The translations under genes were made by a program, and so were the position numbers. A stretch of 60,241 nucleotides of DNA from Paragemmobacter straminiformis (GTDB lineage Bacteria > Pseudomonadota > Alphaproteobacteria > Rhodobacterales > Rhodobacteraceae). This document shows, in pieces, positions 19,997 to 28,632 of the stretch (position 1 is its first letter; every line of letters starts with the position of its first letter). The notes beneath the pieces are model-generated. The model had not been told where the DNA came from and did no database searches. It worked only from the letters and a program-made list of their open reading frames with translations. The stretch is from NCBI RefSeq assembly GCF_014243445.1, contig NZ_JACLQD010000008.1, forward strand, positions 1 to 60,241, given 5' to 3'.

Positions 19997-20716
19997 TCAA
20001 TCGTCCTTTTTCTGTGCGCCCGTCACGGTCGCCTGATGGGTGGGAAGAATGTCGAACCGCGCCACATCGACAGATTTCGGCAGGCGCAGGGCGGCAAGAA
20101 CCATCGCAGCCACATCCTCGGGCTGCACTGCGGACTGTCCGGCATACATCGCCTCACGCGCTTCGGGGGACAGCAGGTCTTTGTAAAGACCCGTCTCGAC
20201 ACGCCCGGCCACGATCTCGGTGACGCGCAGACCATGCGGCGCAAGATCGAGCCGCAGGGCCTGCGCGAAACCTCCGATGGCGGCTTTGGTCGCACAATAG
20301 ACTGCCAGCTTGGCAAAGGGCGCATGGCCTGCGGTCGATCCGGTAAAGAACAGATGACCACCTCCCCGCGCCTTCATTCCGGGAACGATGGCCCGTGTCA
20401 CCCGCAACGCCGAAGTGAGGTTGACCGAAACGGCGCGGTCGATATCGGCTTCGTCGAGTTCGTCGAAGGGCAGCAAGGGCGGCATCATTCCGGCATTGTT
20501 CACAAGGACATCGGGCGCCAGCCCGGCCAAGGAATTGCGCACCGCTTCGGCATCGGACAGGTCAAGACGCAGCGGATGCAGGCCCAGACGGCCAAGGTCG
20601 TCCAGAGCCACCGGATCGCGCCCGATGGCGGTCACCGCATAGCCTGCGCCGTGCAGGGCAAGGGCGATGGCGCGGCCGATCCCGCTTGTCGCTCCGGTCA
20701 CCAATGCTTGCATCAT
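19997..20716 (-). CDS. SDR-family NAD(P) dehydrogenase
   Basis: 239 residues. TGATSGIG cofactor motif, VNNAG, catalytic Ser in FFTGSTAGH, and YCATK with the catalytic Tyr and Lys make a complete classical SDR. It resembles broad-specificity oxidoreductases of the YdfG/serine-dehydrogenase type, but the match is too loose for a name. Its start overlaps the LysR stop by 4 nt (ATGA), so it is probably translationally coupled to the regulator. Confidence 0.88.
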   Translation of the reverse strand: MMQALVTGATSGIGRAIALALHGAGYAVTAIGRDPVALDDLGRLGLHPLRLDLSDAEAVRNSLAGLAPDVLVNNAGMMPPLLPFDELDEADIDRAVSVNLTSALRVTRAIVPGMKARGGGHLFFTGSTAGHAPFAKLAVYCATKAAIGGFAQALRLDLAPHGLRVTEIVAGRVETGLYKDLLSPEAREAMYAGQSAVQPEDVAAMVLAALRLPKSVDVARFDILPTHQATVTGAQKKDD

Positions 20717-21657
20717 TCCCCCCGTTCCCCGTCATCCGCCGCTGCGCGCGGCCCCTCGCCCCATTCCCCGACGATCCAGCGGCAGAATTCGGCCACCGTC
20801 TTGATCCGTCGGTGCGATCGCGGAAGCACCAGATAGAAACCGGGCACCAGCGCCTCGGGCATCTGCTGCATCACCTTGACCCCGAAAGGCGCGACCAGCT
20901 TGCCAAGCTTCAGGTCCTCGGTCGCATCGACCGTCGAAATCAGGCCGACGCCCAAGCCTGCAAGGGTCGCGCTGCGCATCGTGGCAGCATCCTGAAAACG
21001 GATGTCCTTTTGCCCCAGACGGCCAGCGATGCCGAGATGCCCAAGCACATTGATCCAGAGTTCCGGCGACAGCACCGGATGCAAAAGCGGCAGGTTGCGC
21101 AGATCCTCGGGGCCTGCGATCTGCCGCGCCAGTTCGGGCGTGCAGCAGACGATCTTGTAGTCGCGCAAAAGCAGCGTGCTTTCGTAGGGCTTCCACGTGC
21201 CGTAACCCCATTGGATCGCCACATCCACCTCGTCCGCGACGAAATCGGGCAGGTCGACCATCGTGGTCAGGCGCAGGTCGGCATCGGGGGCCAGGTTGCG
21301 GAAGCCCGCGATCCGGTCAAGCAGGTAGCGGGTCGCGAAATAGGGGCTGGCGTTGACGTTGATGCGGTTGCGCGTCGTGGCCTTTGCGACCCGCCGCACC
21401 CCTTCGGCAAGTTCGTCAAAGGCGGCCTGCACATAGTGGGCCAGAAGAATCGCCTGCTCGTTCGGTTCGATGGCGCGGCCCTTGCGCTCGAACAACTCGA
21501 CGCCCAGCGTCTCTTCGAGCAGTTTGATCTGCTGGCTTACGGCCTGCGGCGACACGCTGAGTTCATCGGCGGCACTGCGAAACGACCGGTGCCGCACCAC
21601 CGTGTGGAAGACGCGCATCGCGTTCAGGGGCGGCAGCCGCACAGAAGAGTTACCCAT
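20713..21657 (-). CDS. LysR-family transcriptional regulator (GcvA-like)
   Basis: 314 residues. The N-terminal winged HTH includes LNAMRVFHTVVRHRSF, SAADELSVSPQAVSQQIK and LFERKGRAI. A LysR substrate-binding domain (about 95-300) follows, with the GcvA-like segment ASPYFATRYLLDRI. It lies inside the operon, 34 bp after the FAD oxidoreductase and overlapping the next SDR by 4 nt. It therefore probably controls this operon, from within rather than from the usual divergent position. An inducer is not evident. Confidence 0.9.
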   Translation of the reverse strand: MGNSSVRLPPLNAMRVFHTVVRHRSFRSAADELSVSPQAVSQQIKLLEETLGVELFERKGRAIEPNEQAILLAHYVQAAFDELAEGVRRVAKATTRNRINVNASPYFATRYLLDRIAGFRNLAPDADLRLTTMVDLPDFVADEVDVAIQWGYGTWKPYESTLLLRDYKIVCCTPELARQIAGPEDLRNLPLLHPVLSPELWINVLGHLGIAGRLGQKDIRFQDAATMRSATLAGLGVGLISTVDATEDLKLGKLVAPFGVKVMQQMPEALVPGFYLVLPRSHRRIKTVAEFCRWIVGEWGEGPRAAADDGERGE

Positions 21658-21691
21658 CGATCCGCCTTTTCCCTTGCTTCCGGACTGCCGG

Positions 21692-22900
21692 TCAGATCAC
21701 CGCCTTTTCGAGGAAAGGCCGCCCTTCGACGATACGTTCGTAACCGACCTCGGAAAGGTCAAGCGCGCGGAAGCCACCGTAGAGGATCAACTCGGCCACC
21801 CCGCGCCCCGTGGCGGGCCCCTGTTGCAGACCGTGGCCCGAAAAACCGTTGGCAAAGATGAAGTTCCGCACCTCGGGGTGCGGGCCGACGATCAGGTTAT
21901 GGTCAAGCGTGTTGAAATCGTAATGTCCCGCCCATTGGTTGACCACCTTGATCGCCTCGAAAGCGGGCGAGCGCCCGGCAAGGGCGGGCCAGATGCAGTT
22001 TTCGAATTCTTCCCAACGCGGCTCGAAATCGTCCCAGTCTACGGCGGGGTCGTCAGCCGGTGCGCAGCCGGACAGGAAGTAGCGCCCTTCGGGGCGGCAA
22101 AAGACGCCAGTCGGGTCGATCATCAGCGGCAGACGCCCGTTGTTCACTGTGGCCGATCCTTCGGGCGTATGCGCGCAATCAAAGACGAAAAGCGTGCGTT
22201 TGCGGGGTTCGACCGGAACGTCCAGCCCGGCCATGCGCGCTGTCAGCGCCGCCCGCGGACCCGAGGCGTTGACGATTGTGCCGGCAGCGATCTTTGCGCC
22301 CGATTTCAACGTGATACCTGTCACGCGGTCGCCGCTGCGGGTGATGCCCACCACTTCGTCGGTGATATAGTCGGCCCCCAATTCGCGGGCCTTGGCCTTG
22401 AAGCCGTTCATCAGGCCGGTATTGGAAAACCACCCCTCGCCCGACTGGCCATAGCTGGCAAGGCGGATATCGGCGACGTCGAGGTGGGGAAAAGCCCGGG
22501 CCAGTTCATCGGGGCCCCACAACACCACATCGGCCCCGCAGGCCTTCTGGACGGCATGGTTTTCGCGCAGGGTGCGTTCCTGCGCCGCGGTATTGGCAAG
22601 AAACAGGTAGCCACCCTGATGGAAGTTCAGGTCCGGCCCCGGTTCGCCTGCCACCTGCATCGTCGTGGCGAAATCGCGGATAAAGGCTGATCCGAACTGG
22701 CTGATCCTGACGTTGATCGGGTTGGAAAACTGCGTGCGGATGGACGAGGACGAGAGCGAGGTCGAAGCCTTGGCATAGGTCGGGTCGCGTTCCACGACCA
22801 GAACCGAGCCGTCGAAATCGGGGTTCGCGGTCAGGAAATAGGCGACAGCCGATCCGATCACCGCCCCGCCGACGATCACCACATCAAAGCTGTCTTTCAT
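21692..22900 (-). CDS. FAD-dependent oxidoreductase, DAO (D-amino acid oxidase/sarcosine oxidase-like) family
   Basis: 402 residues. The dinucleotide-binding motif is VVIVGGAVIGSAVAYF and the strand-2 acidic end is VVERDPTYAKAST. The C-terminal FAD contact is FANGFSGHGLQQGPATG. Such enzymes oxidise the C-N bond of amino acids or N-methyl amino acids. With an aminotransferase and hydantoinase subunits in the same operon, a nitrogen-containing substrate is likely. The start overlaps the upstream epimerase stop by 4 nt. Confidence 0.87.
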   Translation of the reverse strand: MKDSFDVVIVGGAVIGSAVAYFLTANPDFDGSVLVVERDPTYAKASTSLSSSSIRTQFSNPINVRISQFGSAFIRDFATTMQVAGEPGPDLNFHQGGYLFLANTAAQERTLRENHAVQKACGADVVLWGPDELARAFPHLDVADIRLASYGQSGEGWFSNTGLMNGFKAKARELGADYITDEVVGITRSGDRVTGITLKSGAKIAAGTIVNASGPRAALTARMAGLDVPVEPRKRTLFVFDCAHTPEGSATVNNGRLPLMIDPTGVFCRPEGRYFLSGCAPADDPAVDWDDFEPRWEEFENCIWPALAGRSPAFEAIKVVNQWAGHYDFNTLDHNLIVGPHPEVRNFIFANGFSGHGLQQGPATGRGVAELILYGGFRALDLSEVGYERIVEGRPFLEKAVI

Positions 22901-23718
22901 TTCGCGGCCCCGTCATCGGGGTGACCCAGATCGACGAACCAACCGCCAAGGCATTGAACCGAAGGGGCTTTCGGGTCGGGCACGGGCACTTTTGCCTCGA
23001 CGCCGGCGCGGAATCCTTCGGTGTTGTCTTGCGGGTGATAGCCAAGGTGGCCTGCCAGACGGTTGTCTACCGGCTTTACCGCATTGTCGGAAATGCCGAA
23101 GGACAGGGTAAAGCCGACGCGCGGTGCGGTCAGGGCCGCAGTCACAAGGCGGACGCAGTCGGCAAAAGAGAGCCATGACCACAGCATCCTTCGGTCGGCC
23201 GGTTCGGGAAACGAGGAAAAGATGCGCAGGGCGGCCGTCTCGATGCCGAACTTGTCCCAGTAAAGGCGGCCCAGATCTTCGACGAAACATTTGGACAGGC
23301 CGTAGAGCCCGTCGGGGCGATGCGGGGCGTTGGTGTCGATCTGGTCTTCGAGGCGGTGGTAACCGATCGCATGCACAGATGATGCATACACGATGCGAGG
23401 CACCCCGTTCTTGCGCGCGCCTTCATAGACGTTGTAGCTGCCGCGGATATTGGCGTTCAGGATGTCTTCCCATCCGGCTTCCAGCGCAATTCCCCCGAAG
23501 TGGATGATCGCATCCACCCCGTCGGTCGCCCGCAGCATGGCCGCCTCGTCCGACAGGTCACAGATGATCGCGTCTTCGTTGGGTTGCAGGTCCGCAATCT
23601 CGGCCACATCGGTCAGACGCAGGCGGCGGGCAAGAGGGGCCAGACCCCGGCGCAATTCGGTGCCAAGCCGGCCCGCGGCACCGGTGATCAAGAGCGTGTC
23701 GAAACGGGGAGAGGTCAT
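22897..23718 (-). CDS. NAD-dependent epimerase/dehydratase family protein, uronate dehydrogenase-like
   Basis: 273 residues. Extended-SDR fold with TGAAGRLG near the N-terminus and YGLSK holding the catalytic Tyr and Lys. The stretch DGLYGLSKCFVEDLGRLYW, followed by FSSFPEPADRRM and WLS, matches uronate dehydrogenases in pattern. Those enzymes oxidise galacturonate or glucuronate to aldarolactones. No other uronate gene is in the operon, so the true substrate may be a different aldose or cyclic alcohol. 4-nt overlaps on both sides tie it to the operon. Confidence 0.8.
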   Translation of the reverse strand: MTSPRFDTLLITGAAGRLGTELRRGLAPLARRLRLTDVAEIADLQPNEDAIICDLSDEAAMLRATDGVDAIIHFGGIALEAGWEDILNANIRGSYNVYEGARKNGVPRIVYASSVHAIGYHRLEDQIDTNAPHRPDGLYGLSKCFVEDLGRLYWDKFGIETAALRIFSSFPEPADRRMLWSWLSFADCVRLVTAALTAPRVGFTLSFGISDNAVKPVDNRLAGHLGYHPQDNTEGFRAGVEAKVPVPDPKAPSVQCLGGWFVDLGHPDDGAAK

Positions 23719-24935
23719 GCCGCGTCCTTTGCCGGTTGCAACGCCGCGACAGCGCGGGCGATGCGTGTAAGTGCTTCTGTCAGAACCGCGTCCGAGGTCG
23801 CGGTCGAAATGCGGAAGAACGGCGAAAGCCCGTAGGCCGCGCCGGGCACAGAGCCGACGTGGGCCTCGTGCAGCAGATAGGCGACCACGGCGGTATCATC
23901 CTGAAGCGTCTCGCCCTTGGGCGTGCGCTTGCCGATCAATCCGGCGCAGCCGATGTAGGCGTAGAATGCACCCTGCGGCGGGTCGAGCGTCAGGCCCGCA
24001 ATCGCCTTGACGCCATTGACCACCAGATCGCGGCGGCGCTGGAACGCGGTGCGGAATGTGGCGATGCAGTCTTGCGGGCCGGTCAGCGCGGCCAAGGCCG
24101 CCGCCTGCATCGGCGCCGCAACCGAGGTGACCGATTGGCTTTGCACCGTGTTCATGGCTTTCAGCAGCGGGGCCGGACCCGCCGCATAGCCGACGCGCCA
24201 CCCTGTCATGGCATAGGCCTTTGCCACCCCGTTCACGATAAGGCTGCGGTCGCGCAATGCGGGGCAGGCTTTGGCAAAACTGGTAAAGGGCCTACCGTCG
24301 AAGATGATGTGTTCGTAGATTTCGTCCGAAAGAACCAGAACCTGCGGATGCCGCGCCAGAACCGCGCCCAGCGCCTGCAAGTCCGCTTCGGTATAGACAG
24401 CGCCCGAAGGATTTCCGGGCATGTTCAGGAACAGCCATTTCGTGCGCGGTGTGATCGCGGCGTCCAGCATGGCGGGCGTCAGCCGGAAACCGGTTTCGGC
24501 GCCGCAGACCGGCATGACCGGCACGCCGCCGAGGAGTTTGACCATTTCGGGGTAGCTGACGAAATAGGGCGCGGGCAAGATCGCCTCGTCGCCTTCGTTC
24601 AAGGTGGCCATCAGGGCGTTGAAGATGATCTGCTTGGCGCCATTGGCGACGACGATGTCGTCGGGGCCATAGTCCAGCCCGTTCTCGCGCCGGAATTTAT
24701 CGGCAATCGCCGCCCTGAGCGCCGGGGTTCCGGCGGCGGCGGTATAGAGGGTCTCGCCCTTGGCGGCCGCTGCGTGGGCGGCGTCGATTATATGCGCGGG
24801 TGTCGGAAAATCGGGCTCGCCCAGCCCGAGGTCGATCACGTCGACCCCGGTTGCCCGCAACGCCTTGGCCGCCATGCTGGCCGCCATCGAGGCCGAGGGT
24901 TTCACCGCCGCAAGGCGGGATGCCACATAGGTCAT
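23715..24935 (-). CDS. Class I/II PLP-dependent aminotransferase (aspartate aminotransferase-like)
   Basis: 406 residues. LGLGEPDFPTP, ANGAKQIIFNAL and the NMPGNPSGAVYTEAD segment are typical of AAT-Igamma enzymes. SDEIYEH and VAKAYAMTGWRVGY follow; the first lysine of the latter is the PLP Schiff-base residue. The C-terminal FFRISTATSD supplies the substrate carboxylate-binding Arg. It presumably aminates or deaminates the operon's substrate. It overlaps both neighbours by 4 nt. Confidence 0.9.
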   Translation of the reverse strand: MTYVASRLAAVKPSASMAASMAAKALRATGVDVIDLGLGEPDFPTPAHIIDAAHAAAAKGETLYTAAAGTPALRAAIADKFRRENGLDYGPDDIVVANGAKQIIFNALMATLNEGDEAILPAPYFVSYPEMVKLLGGVPVMPVCGAETGFRLTPAMLDAAITPRTKWLFLNMPGNPSGAVYTEADLQALGAVLARHPQVLVLSDEIYEHIIFDGRPFTSFAKACPALRDRSLIVNGVAKAYAMTGWRVGYAAGPAPLLKAMNTVQSQSVTSVAAPMQAAALAALTGPQDCIATFRTAFQRRRDLVVNGVKAIAGLTLDPPQGAFYAYIGCAGLIGKRTPKGETLQDDTAVVAYLLHEAHVGSVPGAAYGLSPFFRISTATSDAVLTEALTRIARAVAALQPAKDAA

Positions 24936-26554
24936 TTCCGCCCCTCCGTCACATAGCCCTTGGACAGATCGTCCTGACGCGCCGCGTCGCTGCGGCGCGC
25001 AGGATCGCCATAGCCGCCGCCGCCGGGCAGATGCAGGACAAGCCTGCGCCCTTGGGGAACATGCTGCCAGCCCTTGGGCTTCAGCTTGGTGCCATCGTCC
25101 AAGGCAACGCTGCCCGAGGCACCCGCCCCTCCGCCATCGCGGCCCTTGGCGGGATGGTTCACCCGGTCGAACATGGCCGAGAAGTCGAATTCATGGCCGG
25201 GCATCGGCTCGATCTCGATCACTTGCCCGAGACCGCCGCGAAATTCGCCATCGCCGCCGCTGTCGGGGCGCAGTTCCTTGCGCCAGACGATGATCGGCCC
25301 TGTCTGTTCGGTCGCCTCGATCGGCATGGTCATGACGCCCGAGGGGAAGGCCGTGGCCGAGAGCCCGTCAAGTTCGGGCCGTGCGCCCATGCCGCCCGAG
25401 TTGAACATCAGGATTTCCGCCCTCCGCCCCGCCTGCCCCGCCACGGGGCGCACCGACATGTGGATGTTCCACAGGGCGGCTGCCCCTTCGGCCAGCACCT
25501 TGCCGGGCAGCGCCTTGGCCAGCGCGCCAAGGACGAGGTCGGGCACCAGATGGCCGATCACGTGCCGCACCGAAACCGGCGCGGGGCGCGGGGCGTTCAG
25601 GATGTTTTCGGGCGACGAGATAGTAAACGCCTCGAGCGAGGCCCAGTTGTTCGGAATGTCGGGGGCGACCACGCATTTCAGCGCATATGAGGCATAGGCC
25701 TTGGTATAGATGATCGGCACGTTGATGCCCCAGCGGCTGACAGGGGCTGAACCGCCGAAATCGACGTTGACGCGCAGCCCGTCGATTTCGACACGCGCGG
25801 CAAGGCGCACGGGTTCGTCGTAGCCGTCGGTGTCGAGCGCATTGTCCCATGCGCCTTGCGGCAGGGCACGAATCCTTTCCTGCATCGCGGCTTCGGTGCG
25901 CGAGAAGATGAAGGCGCCCAGATCATCAAGGCTGGTCAGGCCGATTTCGTCCATCATGTCGATCAGCCGGCGGTGACCCACTTCGTTGCAGGCCGCGAGC
26001 GAGTAGAAATCGCCGACCACCTGATTGGGTTCGCGCACGTTGGACCGCAGCAGGGTGACGAGCGTGCCGTTCACCTCGCCGCGTTCGGCGAACTTCATGA
26101 TCGGGATCTGGATACCCTCTTCATAGACCGACTTGCCGTCGGCCCCGAATCCGCGCCCGCCAACATCGACGACATGGGCGGTGCAGGCGAAAAAGCCCAC
26201 CAGCCTGTCGCCCTTGAACGAGGGCGAGACCATCGTGATGTCGTGCAGGTGGCCGGTGCCTTTCCACGGGTCGTTGGTGACGTAGGTATCGCCGGGGAAC
26301 ATGTTGTCGCGGCCGATTTCGGTGATGAAATGCAACACGGCCTCGGCCATCGTGTTCACATGGCCCGGCGTGCCGGTGACCGCCTGCGCGAGCATCCGGC
26401 CCATCGGGTCGAACACGCCCGCCGACAGATCGCCCGCCTCGCGGACCGAGGTGGAAAAGGCGGTGCGCAGCAGGGTCATCGCCTGTTCTTCCACGACCGA
26501 GATCAGCCGGTTCCACATGACCTGCATGCGGATTTCCATTGTCGCGTCGGTCAT
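24932..26554 (-). CDS. Hydantoinase/oxoprolinase B subunit family protein
   Basis: 540 residues, the full length expected for HyuB. The conserved LRTAFSTSVREAGDLSAGVF, GTPGHVNTM and PGDTYVTNDPWKGTGHLHD, together with the terminal LPGGGGYGDP, identify the family. It works with the A subunit encoded upstream in ATP-dependent opening of hydantoins, 5-oxoproline or similar rings, or in acetone/acetophenone carboxylation. Only an A/B pair is present and no small third subunit, which favours hydantoinase or oxoprolinase chemistry over carboxylation. Confidence 0.9.
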   Translation of the reverse strand: MTDATMEIRMQVMWNRLISVVEEQAMTLLRTAFSTSVREAGDLSAGVFDPMGRMLAQAVTGTPGHVNTMAEAVLHFITEIGRDNMFPGDTYVTNDPWKGTGHLHDITMVSPSFKGDRLVGFFACTAHVVDVGGRGFGADGKSVYEEGIQIPIMKFAERGEVNGTLVTLLRSNVREPNQVVGDFYSLAACNEVGHRRLIDMMDEIGLTSLDDLGAFIFSRTEAAMQERIRALPQGAWDNALDTDGYDEPVRLAARVEIDGLRVNVDFGGSAPVSRWGINVPIIYTKAYASYALKCVVAPDIPNNWASLEAFTISSPENILNAPRPAPVSVRHVIGHLVPDLVLGALAKALPGKVLAEGAAALWNIHMSVRPVAGQAGRRAEILMFNSGGMGARPELDGLSATAFPSGVMTMPIEATEQTGPIIVWRKELRPDSGGDGEFRGGLGQVIEIEPMPGHEFDFSAMFDRVNHPAKGRDGGGAGASGSVALDDGTKLKPKGWQHVPQGRRLVLHLPGGGGYGDPARRSDAARQDDLSKGYVTEGRK

Positions 26555-28632
26555 GCCGAACCCTCCTTGCGGACCAGAAGCAGCGATCCGTCATCCTGCA
26601 TCACCGCGTCGAAGGGCGATGTGACGACCGTCGCGGTTTCCCGCTCGACGATGACGGCGGGGCCGATGACGCGCGCGCCTGCGGGAAGTGTGGCGCGGTC
26701 CACGATGCCCGTCTCGCGGCTTGTGCCGCTGGCGGGGTCGAACACGGCGCGGGTGGCCGGCGGTGCGACAGTCCGGCCGACGCGCGTCAGGCTGTGGCGG
26801 TCGGGAGGCTGGCGCTGGTCTTGGGCCTTGACCGAGAAGGTCACCACTTCGATTTCGAGGCCGTCGAGACCGTCGATGGCACGGCCGAAGAAGCGCGCGT
26901 AATTCTGGCGGAAGGCTTCGCGCAGCAGGGCGGCATCGGCGGCCACGAAGGCGCGGTCGGGGAGGGTTACGGGAATTTCCCACCCCTGCCCGACATAGCG
27001 CATGAAGGCGGTGATCTCGCGTTCGATGCTGCCGCCCGATCCGGCGCGGACGAAGCCTTCGGCGGTGGCTTTCAACCCGTCGAGAAGGTGGTTGACCGAT
27101 GCCGCGTCAAAGGCGGACAGCCGCATGATCTTTGACGCGAGCGCCTCGTATCCGAAGGGAGCCTTGAGAAAGCCGATGGCCGAGCCGACGCCCGCCCCTT
27201 GCGGGATCAGGCAGGTGTCGATGCCGAGCTTTTCGCACAGGCGGGCGGCGTGAAGCGGGGCGGCGCCGCCAAAGGCGATCATCATGTTGTCGGAAATGTT
27301 CTTGCCGTTTTCGACCGCATGGACACGCGCGGCATTGGCCATGTTCTCGTCGACCACTTCGCAGATGCCGAAGGCGGCGGCCGTGGCGTCAAGGTTCAGC
27401 CGGTTGCCGACATCTTTCAGGATGGCGGCGGCGGCGGCTGATGTCGAAAGCGGGATGGCCCCGCCTGCGAAGTTGTCGGGGTCGATCTTGCCAAGGACAA
27501 GATCGGCATCGGTGATCGCGGGGCGTTCTCCGCCGCGCTGGTAGCAGGCGGGGCCGGGTTCGGACCCGGCGCTTTCCGGCCCCGTCTGGATGCGACCCAA
27601 GGAATCGACCCAAGCGATGGAGCCGCCGCCTGCGCCGATCTCGATCATCTCGATCACGGGGATGGAGATGGGCATGCCCGACCCCTTGCAGAAACGGTAG
27701 GTGCGGGCGACCTCGAAGGTGCGGGCGGTCTTGGGCTGGAAATCCTCGATCAGGCAGATCTTCGCGGTGGTGCCGCCCATGTCGTAGCTGACGACCTTGT
27801 CCAGTCCGAACCGTTGGGCCACATCGGCGGCAAAGATCGCCCCGCCTGCGGGGCCGGATTCGACCAGACGCACCGGAAAGGCCGAGGCCGTCTCGACCGA
27901 TATGAGACCGCCGCCCGAATGGATCATGAACACGGGGCAGGTTGCGCCCGTTTCGGCAAGGCGCGTTTGCAGGCGGCCCAGATAGTCGGCCATCTGCGGG
28001 CGGACATAGGCATTTGCGCAGACCGTATTGAAACGCTCGAATTCGCGCATCTGCGGCGAGACTTCGGACGAGATCGAGATGGGAACGCCCACCTTGGCGG
28101 CGATGATCGCGCGGGCGCGTTCTTCGTGGGCGGGGTTCATGTAGGAATGGATGAAGCCGATGGCGACCGCGCCGTAGCCTGTCGCGGCGATGCGGTCGGC
28201 GACTGCTTCCAGCGCCGCTTCGTCGAGAGGTGCCAGTTCCTGCCCCTGCGCGCCGATCCGCCCCGCAACGGCGAAACGGTCTTCGCGCGGGATCAGCGGC
28301 TTGGGCAGGCGCAGGTTCAGGTCATATTGCTCGAAACGGTTCTCGGTGCGCATTTCCAGCACGTCGCGGAAGCCTTCGGTCGTGACGAAAGCCGTCCGCG
28401 CCCCGCGCCGTTCGATCAGCGCGTTGGTCGCCAGGGTGGTGCCGTGAATCACGATTTCCAGATCGGCAGGCGTAATCTCGGCCTCGGCCAGCACGATTGC
28501 GATACCGTCGAGAATTGCCTGTTCCGGTGCGGCATAGGTGGTCAGCACCTTGGTCGAAAACATCCGCCCGTGGCAATCGAGCGCGATGTCCGTAAACGTG
28601 CCGCCGATATCGGCACCAAGGCGGATGGTCAT
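26551..28632 (-). CDS. Hydantoinase/oxoprolinase A subunit family protein
   Basis: 693 residues. The actin-fold phosphate-binding motif GADIGGTFTDIAL opens the protein. HGTTLATNALIERRG, SYDMGGTTAKICLI and the adenosine-binding IEIGAGGGSIAW complete the HyuA pattern. It hydrolyses ATP to activate a cyclic amide, urea or ketone, together with the B subunit. Its stop overlaps the B-subunit start by 4 nt, and its start overlaps the TPP-enzyme stop by 4 nt. Confidence 0.92.
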   Translation of the reverse strand: MTIRLGADIGGTFTDIALDCHGRMFSTKVLTTYAAPEQAILDGIAIVLAEAEITPADLEIVIHGTTLATNALIERRGARTAFVTTEGFRDVLEMRTENRFEQYDLNLRLPKPLIPREDRFAVAGRIGAQGQELAPLDEAALEAVADRIAATGYGAVAIGFIHSYMNPAHEERARAIIAAKVGVPISISSEVSPQMREFERFNTVCANAYVRPQMADYLGRLQTRLAETGATCPVFMIHSGGGLISVETASAFPVRLVESGPAGGAIFAADVAQRFGLDKVVSYDMGGTTAKICLIEDFQPKTARTFEVARTYRFCKGSGMPISIPVIEMIEIGAGGGSIAWVDSLGRIQTGPESAGSEPGPACYQRGGERPAITDADLVLGKIDPDNFAGGAIPLSTSAAAAAILKDVGNRLNLDATAAAFGICEVVDENMANAARVHAVENGKNISDNMMIAFGGAAPLHAARLCEKLGIDTCLIPQGAGVGSAIGFLKAPFGYEALASKIMRLSAFDAASVNHLLDGLKATAEGFVRAGSGGSIEREITAFMRYVGQGWEIPVTLPDRAFVAADAALLREAFRQNYARFFGRAIDGLDGLEIEVVTFSVKAQDQRQPPDRHSLTRVGRTVAPPATRAVFDPASGTSRETGIVDRATLPAGARVIGPAVIVERETATVVTSPFDAVMQDDGSLLLVRKEGSA